Assembly (NCBI GenBank): GCA_025716815.1
Contig: JAIXMN010000010.1
Coordinates: 496,001-560,000 of the forward strand
Origin: Dichotomocladium elegans
Taxonomy: Eukaryota > Mucoromycota > Mucoromycetes > Mucorales > Lichtheimiaceae
Direction of reading: 5' to 3'
Length of the DNA stretch: 64,000 nucleotides
Part shown: piece by piece, positions 46,247 through 56,540 of the stretch
Layout: every line of letters begins with the position of its first letter
Position numbering within the stretch: position 1 is the first letter of the stretch
Program-made: the position numbers and the translations under genes
Notes under the pieces: generated by a model
What the model saw: only the letters and a program-made list of their open reading frames with translations
Told to the model about the DNA's origin: nothing
Databases searched by the model: none

Positions 46247-47620
46247 TCAAGGAGCAGAAGAAATTTCTTTGTGATAAACGATGCTGCAGTAGATACAGCG
46301 GCAGTTAACTAAGCACATATGAGAATGAGAAACGAAACCTTCGAAATCGCTCAGCTTTAAGCTATTGGATGCCTCGCCGATGTGTGTCATCAACGTCTCG
46401 CTTTCCAAGAACCTATTGTATTTACCTTTGCTCTTGACCACTGACCAAAACTGATCAATAGAATTAAGTTCAGGAGAGTATGATGGAAAATAAGCAAATC
46501 GATATCCTCGAGATTCGATGTATCTAGCGATATCCTCAGCCTTATGGGCCGGTGCATTATCCATTATCAAATAATTGACCCTTTATATGTTTATACTTAC
46601 TCATCTCGTCGATCGTTGCTTTAAGGAAGCTGTAATGATGTACAGTTGCAGTTCCTTTGCTCGCAACTTCAGATTGACCTGCGCTCTTCTTTTCTTGATT
46701 GGTGGCTGCGGGAGTCTCAAGCTACATTGAATGATGCCTGATGCTGAGATTGCTCCCACGACTGTGGTTGTCTTTGGTACTGTAACCACTGCAGGAGTCC
46801 CTTTCTTGCACCATGCCATGCTGCATTTCATGTTAGTATGGAATCCAGAGTCATCAAAGAAAAACGCAGCTTTTTGAAGTCGATGTCGGCCCTATCCCAT
46901 CTGCGTACTCAATCAAGGCGCTCTTGGATCATCGCAGCACTATTCCTGTCTATAGGCTGAAACCGAACCATTTTTAATGACAAGTTGCATACATTTTCAT
47001 AAATCGATGGAGCGTCGTTTTAGATGCTTTGAGACCCTCAAATCGTTGGAGCAGCTACTCTAGGACAATGGATGGGTCTTCATCAACACATTCTAAAATA
47101 ATGCCTTATGCTCTTTATTGAGAATACGCGAACGACCCCCCCACCCGTGTTAGGTTTCTTAAAGATGCTGCCAAGGTCTTTTTCGTACTGTAATACCCAT
47201 CGTTGATCTGAACGGAATCTGGATTCCTAGCAGCTGATGCACTCAAGGCCTTCTCAAACATCTGTTTGAAAAATCTGACCTTATCTTGATCAGTGTATGC
47301 TGTGTAACTGCACTTGATTCCCGCTTCTTTTTATCCGAATGCATGTATCCTTTCGCTTGGGAATGTGCTCAGGGTTATCTTTGCACAATATGCTACGCAG
47401 ATATTCAGTGTCAGAACAAACAGATTGAAGTGAGTACATTTCCTCATCAATGGCATGACCTTGGCAATCCTGGTAGAAAATTAGGTTGCTCATTTCAGAA
47501 TGTAAAAGTGTATAAAAGAGAAAGCGGGTCTTTCCGTGTATGTATGTAACATTCGATTTGTCATCACGCGTAAAGATTTCTGGGCGATCCTGCGACTTCA
47601 GAACTGGCAGAGCGTGCGAC
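46247..47620 (-). mobile_element. Decayed Tc1/mariner-like transposase, copy B
   Basis: On the minus strand, frame-broken pieces give an N-terminal region like copy A (MYSLQSVCSDTEYLRSILC, IPKRKD), the first catalytic segment FFDDSGFHTNMKCSMAWCKK with TTTVVGAISASGIIQC, then YLIMDNAPAHKAEDIARYI and FAYFPSYSPELNSIDQFWSV. These correspond to the D, D and E/D blocks of the DDE domain (DDSGFH, DNAPAHK, SPELNSI). Several stops and frameshifts are visible between pieces, so it is inactive. Terminal inverted repeats were not identified. It is colinear with copy A over 46870-47610. Confidence 0.75.
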
Positions 47621-47699
47621 CTTGATTTGGAAAATAGTGTATAATTCGGAGTCCTTGCGGCCACAATGAACATCTGGCCAGTGGTTTTTCATTCTCCCT

Positions 47700-47930
47700 T
47701 CAAAAGGCGCCGGTGCGTCCAGAGAACCTCGCATGTGGGCACCCAATGAATGAAGGGGCTGTTGCTTTTGAATGCGGTGTTGCTTCCAAATAGAAGACGG
47801 TCTTGTTTCCGAAAGCCTTTTCAATACGTGCATGGTCTTCATTTGATCTATAAAACACAGCAAGCCAACGCCCTGGAGTTGCAGCTTTCCCCTTGGGTCC
47901 ATTCTCCTTCTTGTCCCACTGAGTTGACAT
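47700..47930 (-). CDS. Small ORF, unsupported by family
   Basis: A 76-codon frame (MSTQWDKKENGPKGKAAT, RWLAVFYRSNEDHARIEKAF) lies just outside the end of the transposase relic and might be part of a larger decayed element or gene. Composition is coding-like, but no family was recognised. Confidence 0.2.
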   Translation of the reverse strand: MSTQWDKKENGPKGKAATPGRWLAVFYRSNEDHARIEKAFGNKTVFYLEATPHSKATAPSFIGCPHARFSGRTGAF

Positions 47931-48079
47931 GGTCTATTATGCAAATATATTTATGCATTATGAGTAAACATGGGCTCTAGAAATGAGCATGAGAACCGCT
48001 TCCTTCAATCGTAACCAATGTGAGAACAAGTTCAGCGTTCACAATCACTTCATGACCTGTGATTAATACGTTGTGAGGA

Positions 48080-48499
48080 TTAATGTCGTATCCCAGCTTC
48101 CCTCAATGCGTTCACGCTGCATGTATTCAAAGATTCTGCAGCTTCAACAGTTCCTTTCAGACAGAAACAGTACACGTCGTCATAGGTCCCGTTCTTAATT
48201 GATAGCGTAGTTACTGTATTCCTGTTGTCCTTCGGACGTAATGATGACGGCAAGCTTCCCCCTGTAGTTTTTGTAATTAATGAGCCCATCGACCTGTAGG
48301 AGGTAATGCAACTTACTTTCATAGACCTGAGTTCTTCGATTCGTACGTAGCTTGTACTGTAATTATCAGCTCTTGCGACACATCCGTAACGCAATCCAGT
48401 TGCGTTGCTTCCCGAATCCCCGGAGGGGGATGGGACTACTTTCATCATTGTATAACGTTTCTCCTTCGCCAAGGTTATGGCAACTCGCCTATACTTCAT
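48080..48499 (-). CDS. Hypothetical ORF, possibly a relic
   Basis: A 139-codon frame starting MKYRRVAITLAKEKRYT, with SYVRIEELRSMK then a sequence that has perfect intron ends (GTAAGT...TACAG) but is only 23 nt long. Removing it continues as VDGLINYKNYRGKLAVIITS and then stops at EYSNYAIN. Keeping it continues to YDDVYCFCLKGTVEAAES. Both sides look partly coding, as in a frameshifted relic. No family recognised. Confidence 0.25.
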   Translation of the reverse strand: MKYRRVAITLAKEKRYTMMKVVPSPSGDSGSNATGLRYGCVARADNYSTSYVRIEELRSMKVSCITSYRSMGSLITKTTGGSLPSSLRPKDNRNTVTTLSIKNGTYDDVYCFCLKGTVEAAESLNTCSVNALREAGIRH

Positions 48500-49550
48500 C
48501 TTGCGGGGTAAGTAAAATATGATTAGTGTTATTCGCCGGGCAATGGCTGCCTTGTCTGATTGCCTGCAGCTTTTAACAACTTCTAATGGTGCCTCTACGG
48601 AACTACTTCATTGTGGTACTAGAAGACGTTCAAATATGCTCGTCTTTGACCTAAACAAAATAGCGCGCTGCCAAAGTCTAGATATGCATTAAGCCGCCAA
48701 AGCTTGCTTTACCTCTTTTCCCGCCCATCACCTATTTTGTCTGTTGCTCAGTATCTTGCTGCTTACCAATAGATACATAAATATATATTCACAAAACACT
48801 GTCTTCAAACTATAGAATCCACTGTAGGATTTTAATACATACCTTTTTTCCCTACAGTGGCCACTTCGGTAATTGCCTAAATTCTGCCGATCCATCATTT
48901 ACTTGCATAGGAACGTACAACGCCTGACGCGGTCACTTTTTTTTTTCTCTTTGGGTCCGATACAGTTGCAGTTTAGTCGATGATTCTGGAGATGAAGCGA
49001 CTGCAGTGTCAACTGGAGTAACTACAGTACGTAAAAGTTCTTAATAATTCGACCAACTTGCCTTTACTGGGTATCCCGGCAGTACCTAGATCGAACAAGT
49101 TCCTGCTCTTATGGTGCCAAGTTAAGATAACACCTGATTCTATTCGGTTTTGGCAAGAAACTGAGATTAATGGCCAAGAATGCCAAGATCTTTACATAAT
49201 TGCCGTCGCCGTGGCATAGCGGAATAATGGTGTTCTCAAGTCTTGTGTGACAAAATGGTTGGCGAAGTACGTCATCTCAAAAATGAGCAGGCGGGGAACC
49301 AGGTTTTCTTAACACAATGCCAAGTAGTGGTTGCGGGTACAATCAACGAGCGGAGGGCTTGTATGCGTGTGTGAATGAATGGACATGTGTGCGCCTGTAT
49401 GCAGTGTGCGGCCGCCTATGCGTCCGGGTGCGTGCGTGTGTATGGATGTGTGCTAGGTTACACAGAGACGCGCGGAACCCTTTACGTATAAAAACCCTCT
49501 CGGGTTTCCCCCATTGACTCTCATACGCCTCTTTCTTCTTCGCAGCAGAC
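48500..49550. other. Intergenic region upstream of the Pbi2-like gene
   Basis: No gene supported. It is TG-rich near 49365-49455 and carries a TATA-like sequence at 49487-49493. Confidence 0.4.
49487..49493 (+). promoter_or_regulatory. TATA-box-like element
   Basis: TATAAAA on the plus strand, 64 bp upstream of the ATG at 49551. Confidence 0.45.
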
Positions 49551-49871
49551 ATGACCGGTAAAGTACCATCCGCACACCTATTTGTTACACGCACCTTTTC
49601 CAACCGCAGTTGTCGTCGGATAGCTTCCAACTACATCGTTACCTTCTCCAAAGACACTCCTCCCGAGGTCATTGACCAGGAGGTCGAGAAGGCCAAGGCA
49701 TCTGGCGCTAATGTCAAACACGTTTATAAGACCGCCCTCAAGGGCTACGCCGTTCAAGTTCCCGACGATCTTGTCACCGCTCTAGACCTGTCGCATCCCA
49801 ATATCCTCGCCGTTGAGGCTGAAGGCGAGGTGACCATTCAGGGCCAGTCGCTGCTCCGAAGCGCACCATGA
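49551..49871 (+). CDS. Proteinase B inhibitor (I9 propeptide-like, Pbi2 family)
   Basis: Two exons, 49551-49557 (only 7 nt, ATGACCG) and 49624-49871, give 84 residues. The intron starts GTAAAG and ends ATAG. The spliced start MTASNYIVTFSKDTP matches the family's short N-terminus, then PEVIDQEVEKAKASGANVKH, VYKTALKGYAVQVPDDLV and ILAVEAEGEVTIQ. This is the fold of subtilisin propeptides; free-standing versions such as yeast Pbi2 inhibit the vacuolar protease B and take part in vacuole fusion. Without splicing the ORF would begin with about 24 unrelated residues, so the spliced form is preferred. Confidence 0.85.
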   Translation: MTGKVPSAHLFVTRTFSNRSCRRIASNYIVTFSKDTPPEVIDQEVEKAKASGANVKHVYKTALKGYAVQVPDDLVTALDLSHPNILAVEAEGEVTIQGQSLLRSAP

Positions 49872-50107
49872 TTATTTCCAAATATGATAATACAATCCTC
49901 AAAGGAGTTTCTTGGTCTTTGCAAAATAGTGTAATTGTCTTTAATCCTGCCCATCTGCGAAGAGAGAAAGACTTGGGAGGGATGCCAAGCATGGAGGCAG
50001 GTTTCCCCTGTCGGGGAGAGGGGATGTTTCAAATTTTGTTTATCAGACGCCTATCCTATTTTGTCAGTATATTTTTTTTTCCTTTTTTTATCTCGGTTCA
50101 GAAAAGG

Positions 50108-52889
50108 ATGATGATGCGCCGTGTGCTTTACCGTGCTGCTGTGAGATCGCTTCCCAAACACACCCTTCGTCCACGTATTCTCGGTCGTGCACAGCATATT
50201 CCTGTTCTGACAAAAGTTCCTGCTGTGACCGAAGTGGATAGTAGGCCGATTCTACTTGACACCGATGTCGTACCAGCCGATCAGGAAGATCTCAAAGCAG
50301 AGATTGAGCTTCCCAAGTTTTCTCCCACCATTTCGACCATTAATGAGGGCGACTTTGTGGAAATTTTAAGGCATGTGATGACTTTTAACAAAACAGACTG
50401 CTCGATCCTATTACGGAAAACTCACACAGTTTATGCTGTTCTTATTACATAGAAAGAGCGGTCAGTACAGCGGTATTGTGGTCAGCCAGCGTGCAGTGAG
50501 CGGCCAGCGGCAGGCAGTGTCGGTTATCCTGCGTGACGGGAAAATTATGGATTTCACTAGCGACGACGTCCTCTTTTCGATTCCGGGCTTTGCGAGAAGT
50601 AAGCAGCTTGGAGAAGACACCGCATTTTATCCTCGTGCGATATTCAACTACCAACGATCCATTAAGCTCGAAAAGGGGAAGGCGTTCCGGGGCCTGAATC
50701 GCACATACGAACAGTTGATCGCCAGGGCAACCTCAGCTAATGACAATGTCACAGTTACCCTTCAGGACATTGCAAAGGTTGCCTTTTCTACCGAAGAACC
50801 CACCGAGGAACAACTCCATGTCACCTTCCTCCACATCGCTGATGACGCTTTACACTATATACCGTCCAGAGCTGTTCGCTTTACGCAACAGTGGCATATC
50901 CGGTCCAGGACCGCTACGGAGGAGATTGATGGGATTGTCAAATCGATCCGCTCGCGTGATGATAACTACCTTGGGTTTTTGGAGCGTGCCAAGAGAATCG
51001 TTCAGTACTATGATACCAATGTAGATGGGCTAGGCACCCTTTCAAAAGACAAAATGCTCAGTGCGAAATCGTTTACGGATCAGTTGACAGGCGCCGATAA
51101 GCGCTTCATCAATTTCATCGCTGATTGGGTCAAAGCACCAGATACGCAGCTTCGATCGCTTCATGAAGTTTATGCACCGACTATCCTCAAAGGACTAGGG
51201 TACTACAAGGATACGTTCGTGGATCGACCATTAGCAATCGAGTTTCTCAAGCAGATTGGCATGTTCAAACCGTGGGACAATATGTACCTTGTACAAAATG
51301 CATCGGCGCTTGATGACTATCTATGGACAAATAAGGCTAAGGACACCAACGACACGCTCCACCGTTATGCAAGGGCTTTCCTGGATGAAAAAGATATAGG
51401 CGGCTTCTATATGCAGGATCCTTGTGATACCATCCGCCACGATTTCGGCGATTTGCCTGTTTACACCATCGATGATCCGCTCGCCAAGGAAATTGATGAC
51501 GGTGTTTCTATAGAGCGCGTACCAGGCGACGATGCGACCTGGCTACATGTCCATATTGCTGATCCCACGGCATATATTCCCCCTGATCATCCGCTCGTGA
51601 ATGTGATGCAACAGCGGGTCCAAACCTTGTATCTCCCTGAGCAGCATTTATCGATGCTTCCAGCGGAGCTCGGCGAACTCAAATTCAGTCTTGGCGAAAC
51701 GGCACACACACTTAGCAACGGATCCCAGTATGCCTTTTCATTTAGCGCCAAGCTGGATAGTGGCGGAAACATCAAGGAGTGGCGTGTTAGACCGTCCTTG
51801 GTGAAGAATGTGAAAAAAATCTACTATAATGATCTTGACGTACTCCTCAAGCCGCAAGCGCCGGCAGCTAAAGCGAGCGAGATTGGCTTTGACCCGACCG
51901 TGGAGTTCGTCCACCCACCCCGCAAACCGGCTAAGTCATACCCTACTACATCAACGGTGCCTAAGGATTCTGAACAAGACTTGTTAGACATTTATCAGCT
52001 GGTGTCAAAGCATTTTCAGTTTCGCTATAAGCATGGGACAATTGGGTTTTTGCGGCCAACCCCAGCTGTGGTTGTCGAAGATGCACCACTTGAATTTCCC
52101 GACATTTATTACACAAACTCGTCATATGCCTCATCGCTCCCTTCCCTCCGAGTAAACATAGACCCGTTCGCAGTCTCACCTGCCCGCCAGATGGTTGCTG
52201 AGACTATGATCATTGGTGGCCGGGTTGTATCGCATTATGCTCAGGAACATGGTCTATTGCTTCCTCACAGGACTCAAACATGGCGACCGGACGTTTCCGA
52301 GAGTGAGTTGGCGCTACGAGAAGAGATGATGGCCGCACGAGATCCAGTGACGGGCATGCTACCGCTTAAGGAATTGTTCAGATATATGCCTATCCTTCCG
52401 CCCGCATCTGCTACTACAACACCTGGTCTCCCGCATGCACTGATGGGTATACCGAATGGATACTGTAAGGCAACTTCGCCTCTGCGGCGATACATGGACA
52501 TGATTGTGCATTGGCAGCTCAAGGCACACCTGCTCAAACAAAGCAACGGCCCGTTTGATGACCGGATCCAGTCACTGATTCCACGGCTCGAGGCACGTGA
52601 GAAAAGGATGCAGTTCTGGCAACAAGGATCACTACAGTTCTGGGTTCAGGAGATGGTGAGGCGACTAGAGCCCGACAGGGTGTGGAATTGCATCGTCAGT
52701 TCACCCAATGCGCCAGCATGGTCTGAGCTTGGTGCGGGTATGGAGGCTGCAAAAGTACTTGTGCTGGAGTTGGGCATCAAGGCGCGCATCACCAAATTGA
52801 GTCGGTCGTTGCAGGAAGGTGAGGTTGTCCAGGCACGGGTGGTTCGTAACGACCAAGCTCTGGGTCAGTTGGATCTAGAACTTGTTTAG
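50108..52889 (+). CDS. Mitochondrial RNase II/RNB-type exoribonuclease (Dss1/Cyt-4-like)
   Basis: Two exons, 50108-50370 and 50453-52889, encode 899 residues. The Arg-rich N-terminus (MMMRRVLYRAAVRSLPKHTL) suits a mitochondrial targeting peptide. The RNB catalytic core starts near residue 420: YTIDDPLAKEIDDGVSIE (metal-binding aspartates), WLHVHIADPTAYIPPDHPL, LYLPEQHLSMLPAELGEL, and the late SPLRRYMDMIVHWQL block. Dss1 of yeast is the 3'-5' exonuclease of the mitochondrial degradosome; Neurospora Cyt-4 is similar. The single intron has a GC donor (AG|GCATGT...ATAG). It is needed to join VEIL to RKSGQYSGIVVSQ; the N-terminal frame otherwise stops at 50452. No PIN or cold-shock motif was recognised. 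Confidence 0.92.
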
Positions 52890-53108
52890 ATCTTCTTGTA
52901 CATGCAACAGTATGTGCCCACTATTGGCATTGTATACCATATTTCAAATTCATACACAGCTGGCATCTACACACTGTACTTTTACTTTCAAATAAACCTC
53001 ACGCGTTGTGCATCTTCTCAGTGGTCCTGCATGACCAATTCTATATTAAAGTATCATGTTTGCTGTTCCCAGCGGTCCGCATTGAGGGGGAGGAGGGGTA
53101 TTTTTTTT

Positions 53109-53558
53109 TTATTCAAGAATGCCCTTCATTTTTGCAAAAACGATATCTGCTTCGTCGCCCAGCTGTTGCACAAGCACCCCTTTGATCGCATCCCAGAATG
53201 CAGGATCATCGAGTTTTTTATCCGCTTCGGCTGAAAGGCCGAACCGGCCGGGTTTTGAGTCGTTTGCAGGTGCTGCTGCTACAGGCGCCGGACTAATCAT
53301 CAAGTTGAGCACCGCCTTGTCCACCAGCCCATAATCGCTCAGCGACTTGTTATCTGCGAGCACCTTCCCCTTAGCCAAGAGCTTCTGCCGACCAACAGTC
53401 AGATGGTGGCCGTACTGCTTCGCGATGCGCGCCTTGAGATCTTCTACGGAATCATCAAGGCTGATGCTCTGGATAGTCAAAACCGAAGCTGGCTTGAGCA
53501 CTTTGACGACAAGGTCAATGGTGTTGTTCGCTGCAGTAGCAGGAACTGCGGATGTCAT
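53109..53558 (-). CDS. Ubiquitin-like-domain protein resembling Get5/UBL4
   Basis: A single exon of 149 codons. Residues ~12-90 form a ubiquitin-like domain (DLVVKVLKPASVLTIQSISL, DDSVEDLKARIAKQYG, VGRQKLLAKGKVLADNKSLS, YGLVDKAVLNLMI). After a Pro/Ala linker comes a short C-terminal helix pair (LDDPAFWDAIKGVLVQQLGD), which resembles the Get5 homodimerisation domain. Get5 and Get4 pass tail-anchored proteins from Sgt2 to Get3 for insertion in the ER. The N-terminal Get4-binding helix is not obvious, so another small UBL protein cannot be excluded. Confidence 0.75.
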   Translation of the reverse strand: MTSAVPATAANNTIDLVVKVLKPASVLTIQSISLDDSVEDLKARIAKQYGHHLTVGRQKLLAKGKVLADNKSLSDYGLVDKAVLNLMISPAPVAAAPANDSKPGRFGLSAEADKKLDDPAFWDAIKGVLVQQLGDEADIVFAKMKGILE

Positions 53559-54414
53559 GGGCGTTCTCTAGTGATGTAGCATGAAAAAACAAAGAAGAAT
53601 GCCAGATGAGCTGCCGGATGCTCTTCGTTTGTCCGCATTTCACGTTTTCAATGTTCGTTGCCGATACCTTAATTCTCGGTGTGGCCGGCAATTGACGTGA
53701 GCAGTAATCCTCGCCGTATCTGACCGAGCGGGAAGAAAGCGCGGTCAGATATTCTTTGATAAACGTATCCTCTCCTTGTGAGATGAGCATGGGCAAAGTA
53801 GTAGGTCTGGTGGAGTTATTTTTTTTTTTTTTGCAGGTGTAAAAGAATAAAGGGGAAGCCCAAATTTGGATGACAATCCCACTCTTTAAAAAATTCTAGA
53901 GGATATGTTCAAACCGCTTCTGAAGGTGAGACGCAAGGCAAATATGTTGTTCTCAAACCTTTAATGAACACAGGTCCAAGACGACCCCGGGAAGGTGTTC
54001 ACCATTCATCGTGGATCCAGGATATTCTAACTGCGAGCAATGTTTCCATCCTCGCTCGTTCCTGCCACCAACATTCGCTCTGAGGCGAATTCATGCATGT
54101 TTGAAAGAATCAGTGCCCTCCCAATCCCCCCCTCGGGTAGTTCGGCGAAACGACACTGTTTATCATGAGAGAGGGATGACGATGGTAAGCCTTGGGAAAT
54201 TTCACCCTGCCCCCCCCGATGGCCCTCATCATTGGCATGCGGAGTCTGATTTCCCGGAAATAGGAATGGTATCAAAAGTAAGGAAAGGGGAGGTATCCTC
54301 GTACTCGTCCTCTCATCCCATAAAGGTAAAATAAAAGATCTCCCATCCATCCGTCCATCCATTCATCCATCTGCCCATGCTTACGCAATCTCTCGATCTT
54401 ATTCTATAGTAGCA
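53559..54414. other. Intergenic region between Get5-like and eL31 genes
   Basis: Divergent promoter region for the Get5-like gene (-) and eL31 (+). It includes a T14-15 tract at about 53818-53832. TCTATAGTAG just before the eL31 start could be an acceptor of a 5' UTR intron, as is common in ribosomal protein genes. Antisense ORFs in this stretch are not supported. Confidence 0.4.
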
Positions 54415-54993
54415 ATGGCCCCCAAGAACACCCAGAAGCGTTCGACTCTCGCTGACGTTGTGACTCGCGAGTACACCATCCACTTGCACAAGTTGGTTCA
54501 CGGCCGCTCTTTCAAGAAGACCACTCCTCATGCCGTGAAGGCCATCAAGCAATTCGCCACCAAGGCAATGGGCACTGAGGACGTTCGTATTGATCCTTCC
54601 CTGAACAAGGCCTTGTGGGCCCGCGGTGTCCGCAATGTTCCCCACCGCATTCGCGTCCGCATCGCCCGCAAGCGCAACGACGATGAGGAGGCCAAGCACA
54701 AGCTCTACTCCTTCGTCACTTTTGTCCCCACTCCCAACAACGCCAAGGGTAAGTTCTTTTCTTTTTTTTTTCGTCGTGCACTTGTCGTGCTCGGCGCTCT
54801 ACCGCCGTCCAGTAGCAATGTTTCTCATTTGATCTATTGCAATCGCATGTCATGTGAGAAATACTCTTCTGGCGGTTGAAAACGCTAGAGGTTGGAGAGT
54901 AGCCAGCCTCTCCTATCTGTGAAGCGTCTTAACCCCAAGTTCTTTGTTGCTTTATCATTAGGTTTGGAGACCGTTGTTGTCGATGACGAGTAA
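54415..54993 (+). CDS. RPL31: 60S ribosomal protein eL31
   Basis: Two exons, 54415-54748 and 54962-54993, give 121 residues, the normal family length. [20 protein letters not shown] is followed by [60 protein letters not shown] and, after a 213-nt intron, [10 protein letters not shown]. The protein sits at the exit-tunnel side of the large subunit. Codon use is strongly biased to C-ending codons, as expected for high expression. AATAAA lies about 55 bp after the stop. No snoRNA boxes were recognised in the intron. Confidence 0.96.
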
Positions 54994-55047
54994 GAAATCA
55001 AAACATTTGATTTACTGTTTCCCGTGCTTGAATGGGTAGCTCCCTTC

Positions 55048-55054
55048 AAATAAA
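55048..55054 (+). terminator. Polyadenylation-signal-like AAATAAA
   Basis: AAATAAA about 55 bp downstream of the eL31 stop codon. Confidence 0.4.
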
Positions 55055-55490
55055 GAAAAATAATAATAGTAACAATGAAAATCGCCATGTGTTTGTTGTA
55101 ACGGTGCACGGTGTACCGTGCAAGGGAAGCGGAACGAATAACCGATAACCAACGCAAGCTTGTTCCATGTTAGATGCTAGAATAACCAATGCAAGATAGC
55201 GGTGAAGCTTAAGAAGCAACTCTGGTACTGCTCCCCTGGGGCATCTCCACGTTATTCGCTCACATCATCCGGCCCCATTTTCATGGTTCTTACTACCATC
55301 CCGAGGACACTCTCAGATAATCTTCGGGAAGGGTCGAATGCTGCCGATAGGATATTTCTGATTTTCTTGCATATGTGAAATAACAACGACAAAGAAATAA
55401 GTGGATCCATTTGTTTGCACAAGTGTATGTGGCAGCTGATGTGTATATGGCGGTAGGTCTACAAGGACGAATTCATGTATGCATTTTATT

Positions 55491-55875
55491 TTATTGCTTT
55501 TCCTGCTCTTTGAACTGCTTGGCCCACTACAGAAAATGGAAGAGCTGAGCATTTTCCGTTTGTTCTTTCCCTGTCGTACTTACCATCATTGAAGGAATCC
55601 AGCGCTTAGGTTGCTGGTAGCGAACCTACACAGTTAAAGTAAATTAACGGTTCATTCGTCCGTTTCATTCGTTCGTCCGGTTTCCACACGGATCCTGTTT
55701 TGCCATTGAGAGTCTCCTTTATTTTTACCTCATTGTCTGCAGAAACCTTCCATACAGCAGCAAGCGTGACCGCGAGTCCGAGAGCAGCGATGGCAGTGTT
55801 TGATTTCCAGGTCTTTGGTTGTGCCCACCAGCCACCAGCAGGCGACCTAAGTAACAATGGCATCCTCAGTCTCAT
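55491..55875 (-). CDS. Small single-pass membrane protein, conserved type
   Basis: Three exons, 55875-55729, 55625-55584 and 55526-55491, give 74 residues (70 from the second ATG at 55863). SPAGGWWAQPKTWKSNTAIA leads into one hydrophobic segment (ALGLAVTLAAVWKV), then SADNEVRYQQPKRWIPSMM and WAKQFKEQEKQ. Unspliced, the first ORF would end in an unrelated tail, but the spliced form gives the RYxxPxRWIPS ending seen in small fungal membrane proteins. The pattern (Trp-rich N-terminus, one TM helix, charged C-terminus) suggests a mitochondrial or ER membrane accessory subunit, which is an inference. No specific family name is given. Confidence 0.65.
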
Positions 55876-56224
55876 CCGGCCAATGCTGAATGCTGAAATT
55901 TCTCAAGTTTACCAGACTTCTTTAGGATAAGGATAACGGCTGACGGCACCCTAAATGTTCCCACAGAGTTTAACGCGCATGCTCCGAAAATACGTGCGAA
56001 AGACAGCCGTTCGAGAGTTTTTTTTTTTTTTTACCATTTTGTACGATAGAAGGAGGAAGTTTGGGGATTTTTCCACTCAAGAAAAAAAGTATATCTTGGC
56101 GGGGGAAGGCATCTTCGTAAATAACACGCGGAGTTTTATTCCTTCCAACGTCATCATAGGCTTGATGCCCGTTCTTGGTTCAGGTTTCTGTCCCGTACAA
56201 CTTGTATTTTTTTTTTGGGCGGCC

Positions 56225-56540
56225 ATGAGTGCTGAATTCGATGCGTTATCCAATTTACCAGGCCATCTCCAGTCATTTGCAGCATCTGCCAGTGATGGTA
56301 GAATTATAAATGTAACAATTCTCTTTCGCATCGATCCCCAAATGCTTACAGAAACCCGCCGATGAATAATACCACACCGCGCCATCTGCAGGATACGGGA
56401 GACTCCGCTCGCGAGGCAAAAAGTGCCAGACAGCTCTTTATAGATGCTACCGAACTTGCTCAGTCAGTACCGGCGCTACAGGATGAACGACTCAAGAGCA
56501 TTACGGGTAATGGTTATAAGAATGGAAACAGGGATGGGAA
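56225..56540 (+). CDS. Possible small gene, unresolved
   Basis: A frame starting MSAEFDALSNLPGHLQSFAA reaches a GTAGAA donor-like site near 56299. An acceptor near 56350 leads to a second helical segment (MNNTTPRHLQDTGDSAREAK, SARQLFIDATELAQSVPALQ) ending at a GTAATG donor-like site. The two frames do not join without a frame conflict at the first intron. It looks like a small helical protein of about 100 residues, but no family was recognised. Confidence 0.25.

Noticed and set aside
53515..53796. 93-codon minus-strand ORF upstream of the Get5-like gene
   Set aside because: It overlaps the start of the Get5-like gene in another frame, with no signatures.
54027..54699. Minus-strand ORFs over the eL31 gene and its promoter
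   Set aside because: They are shadows of the strongly biased eL31 coding sequence, with no domain.
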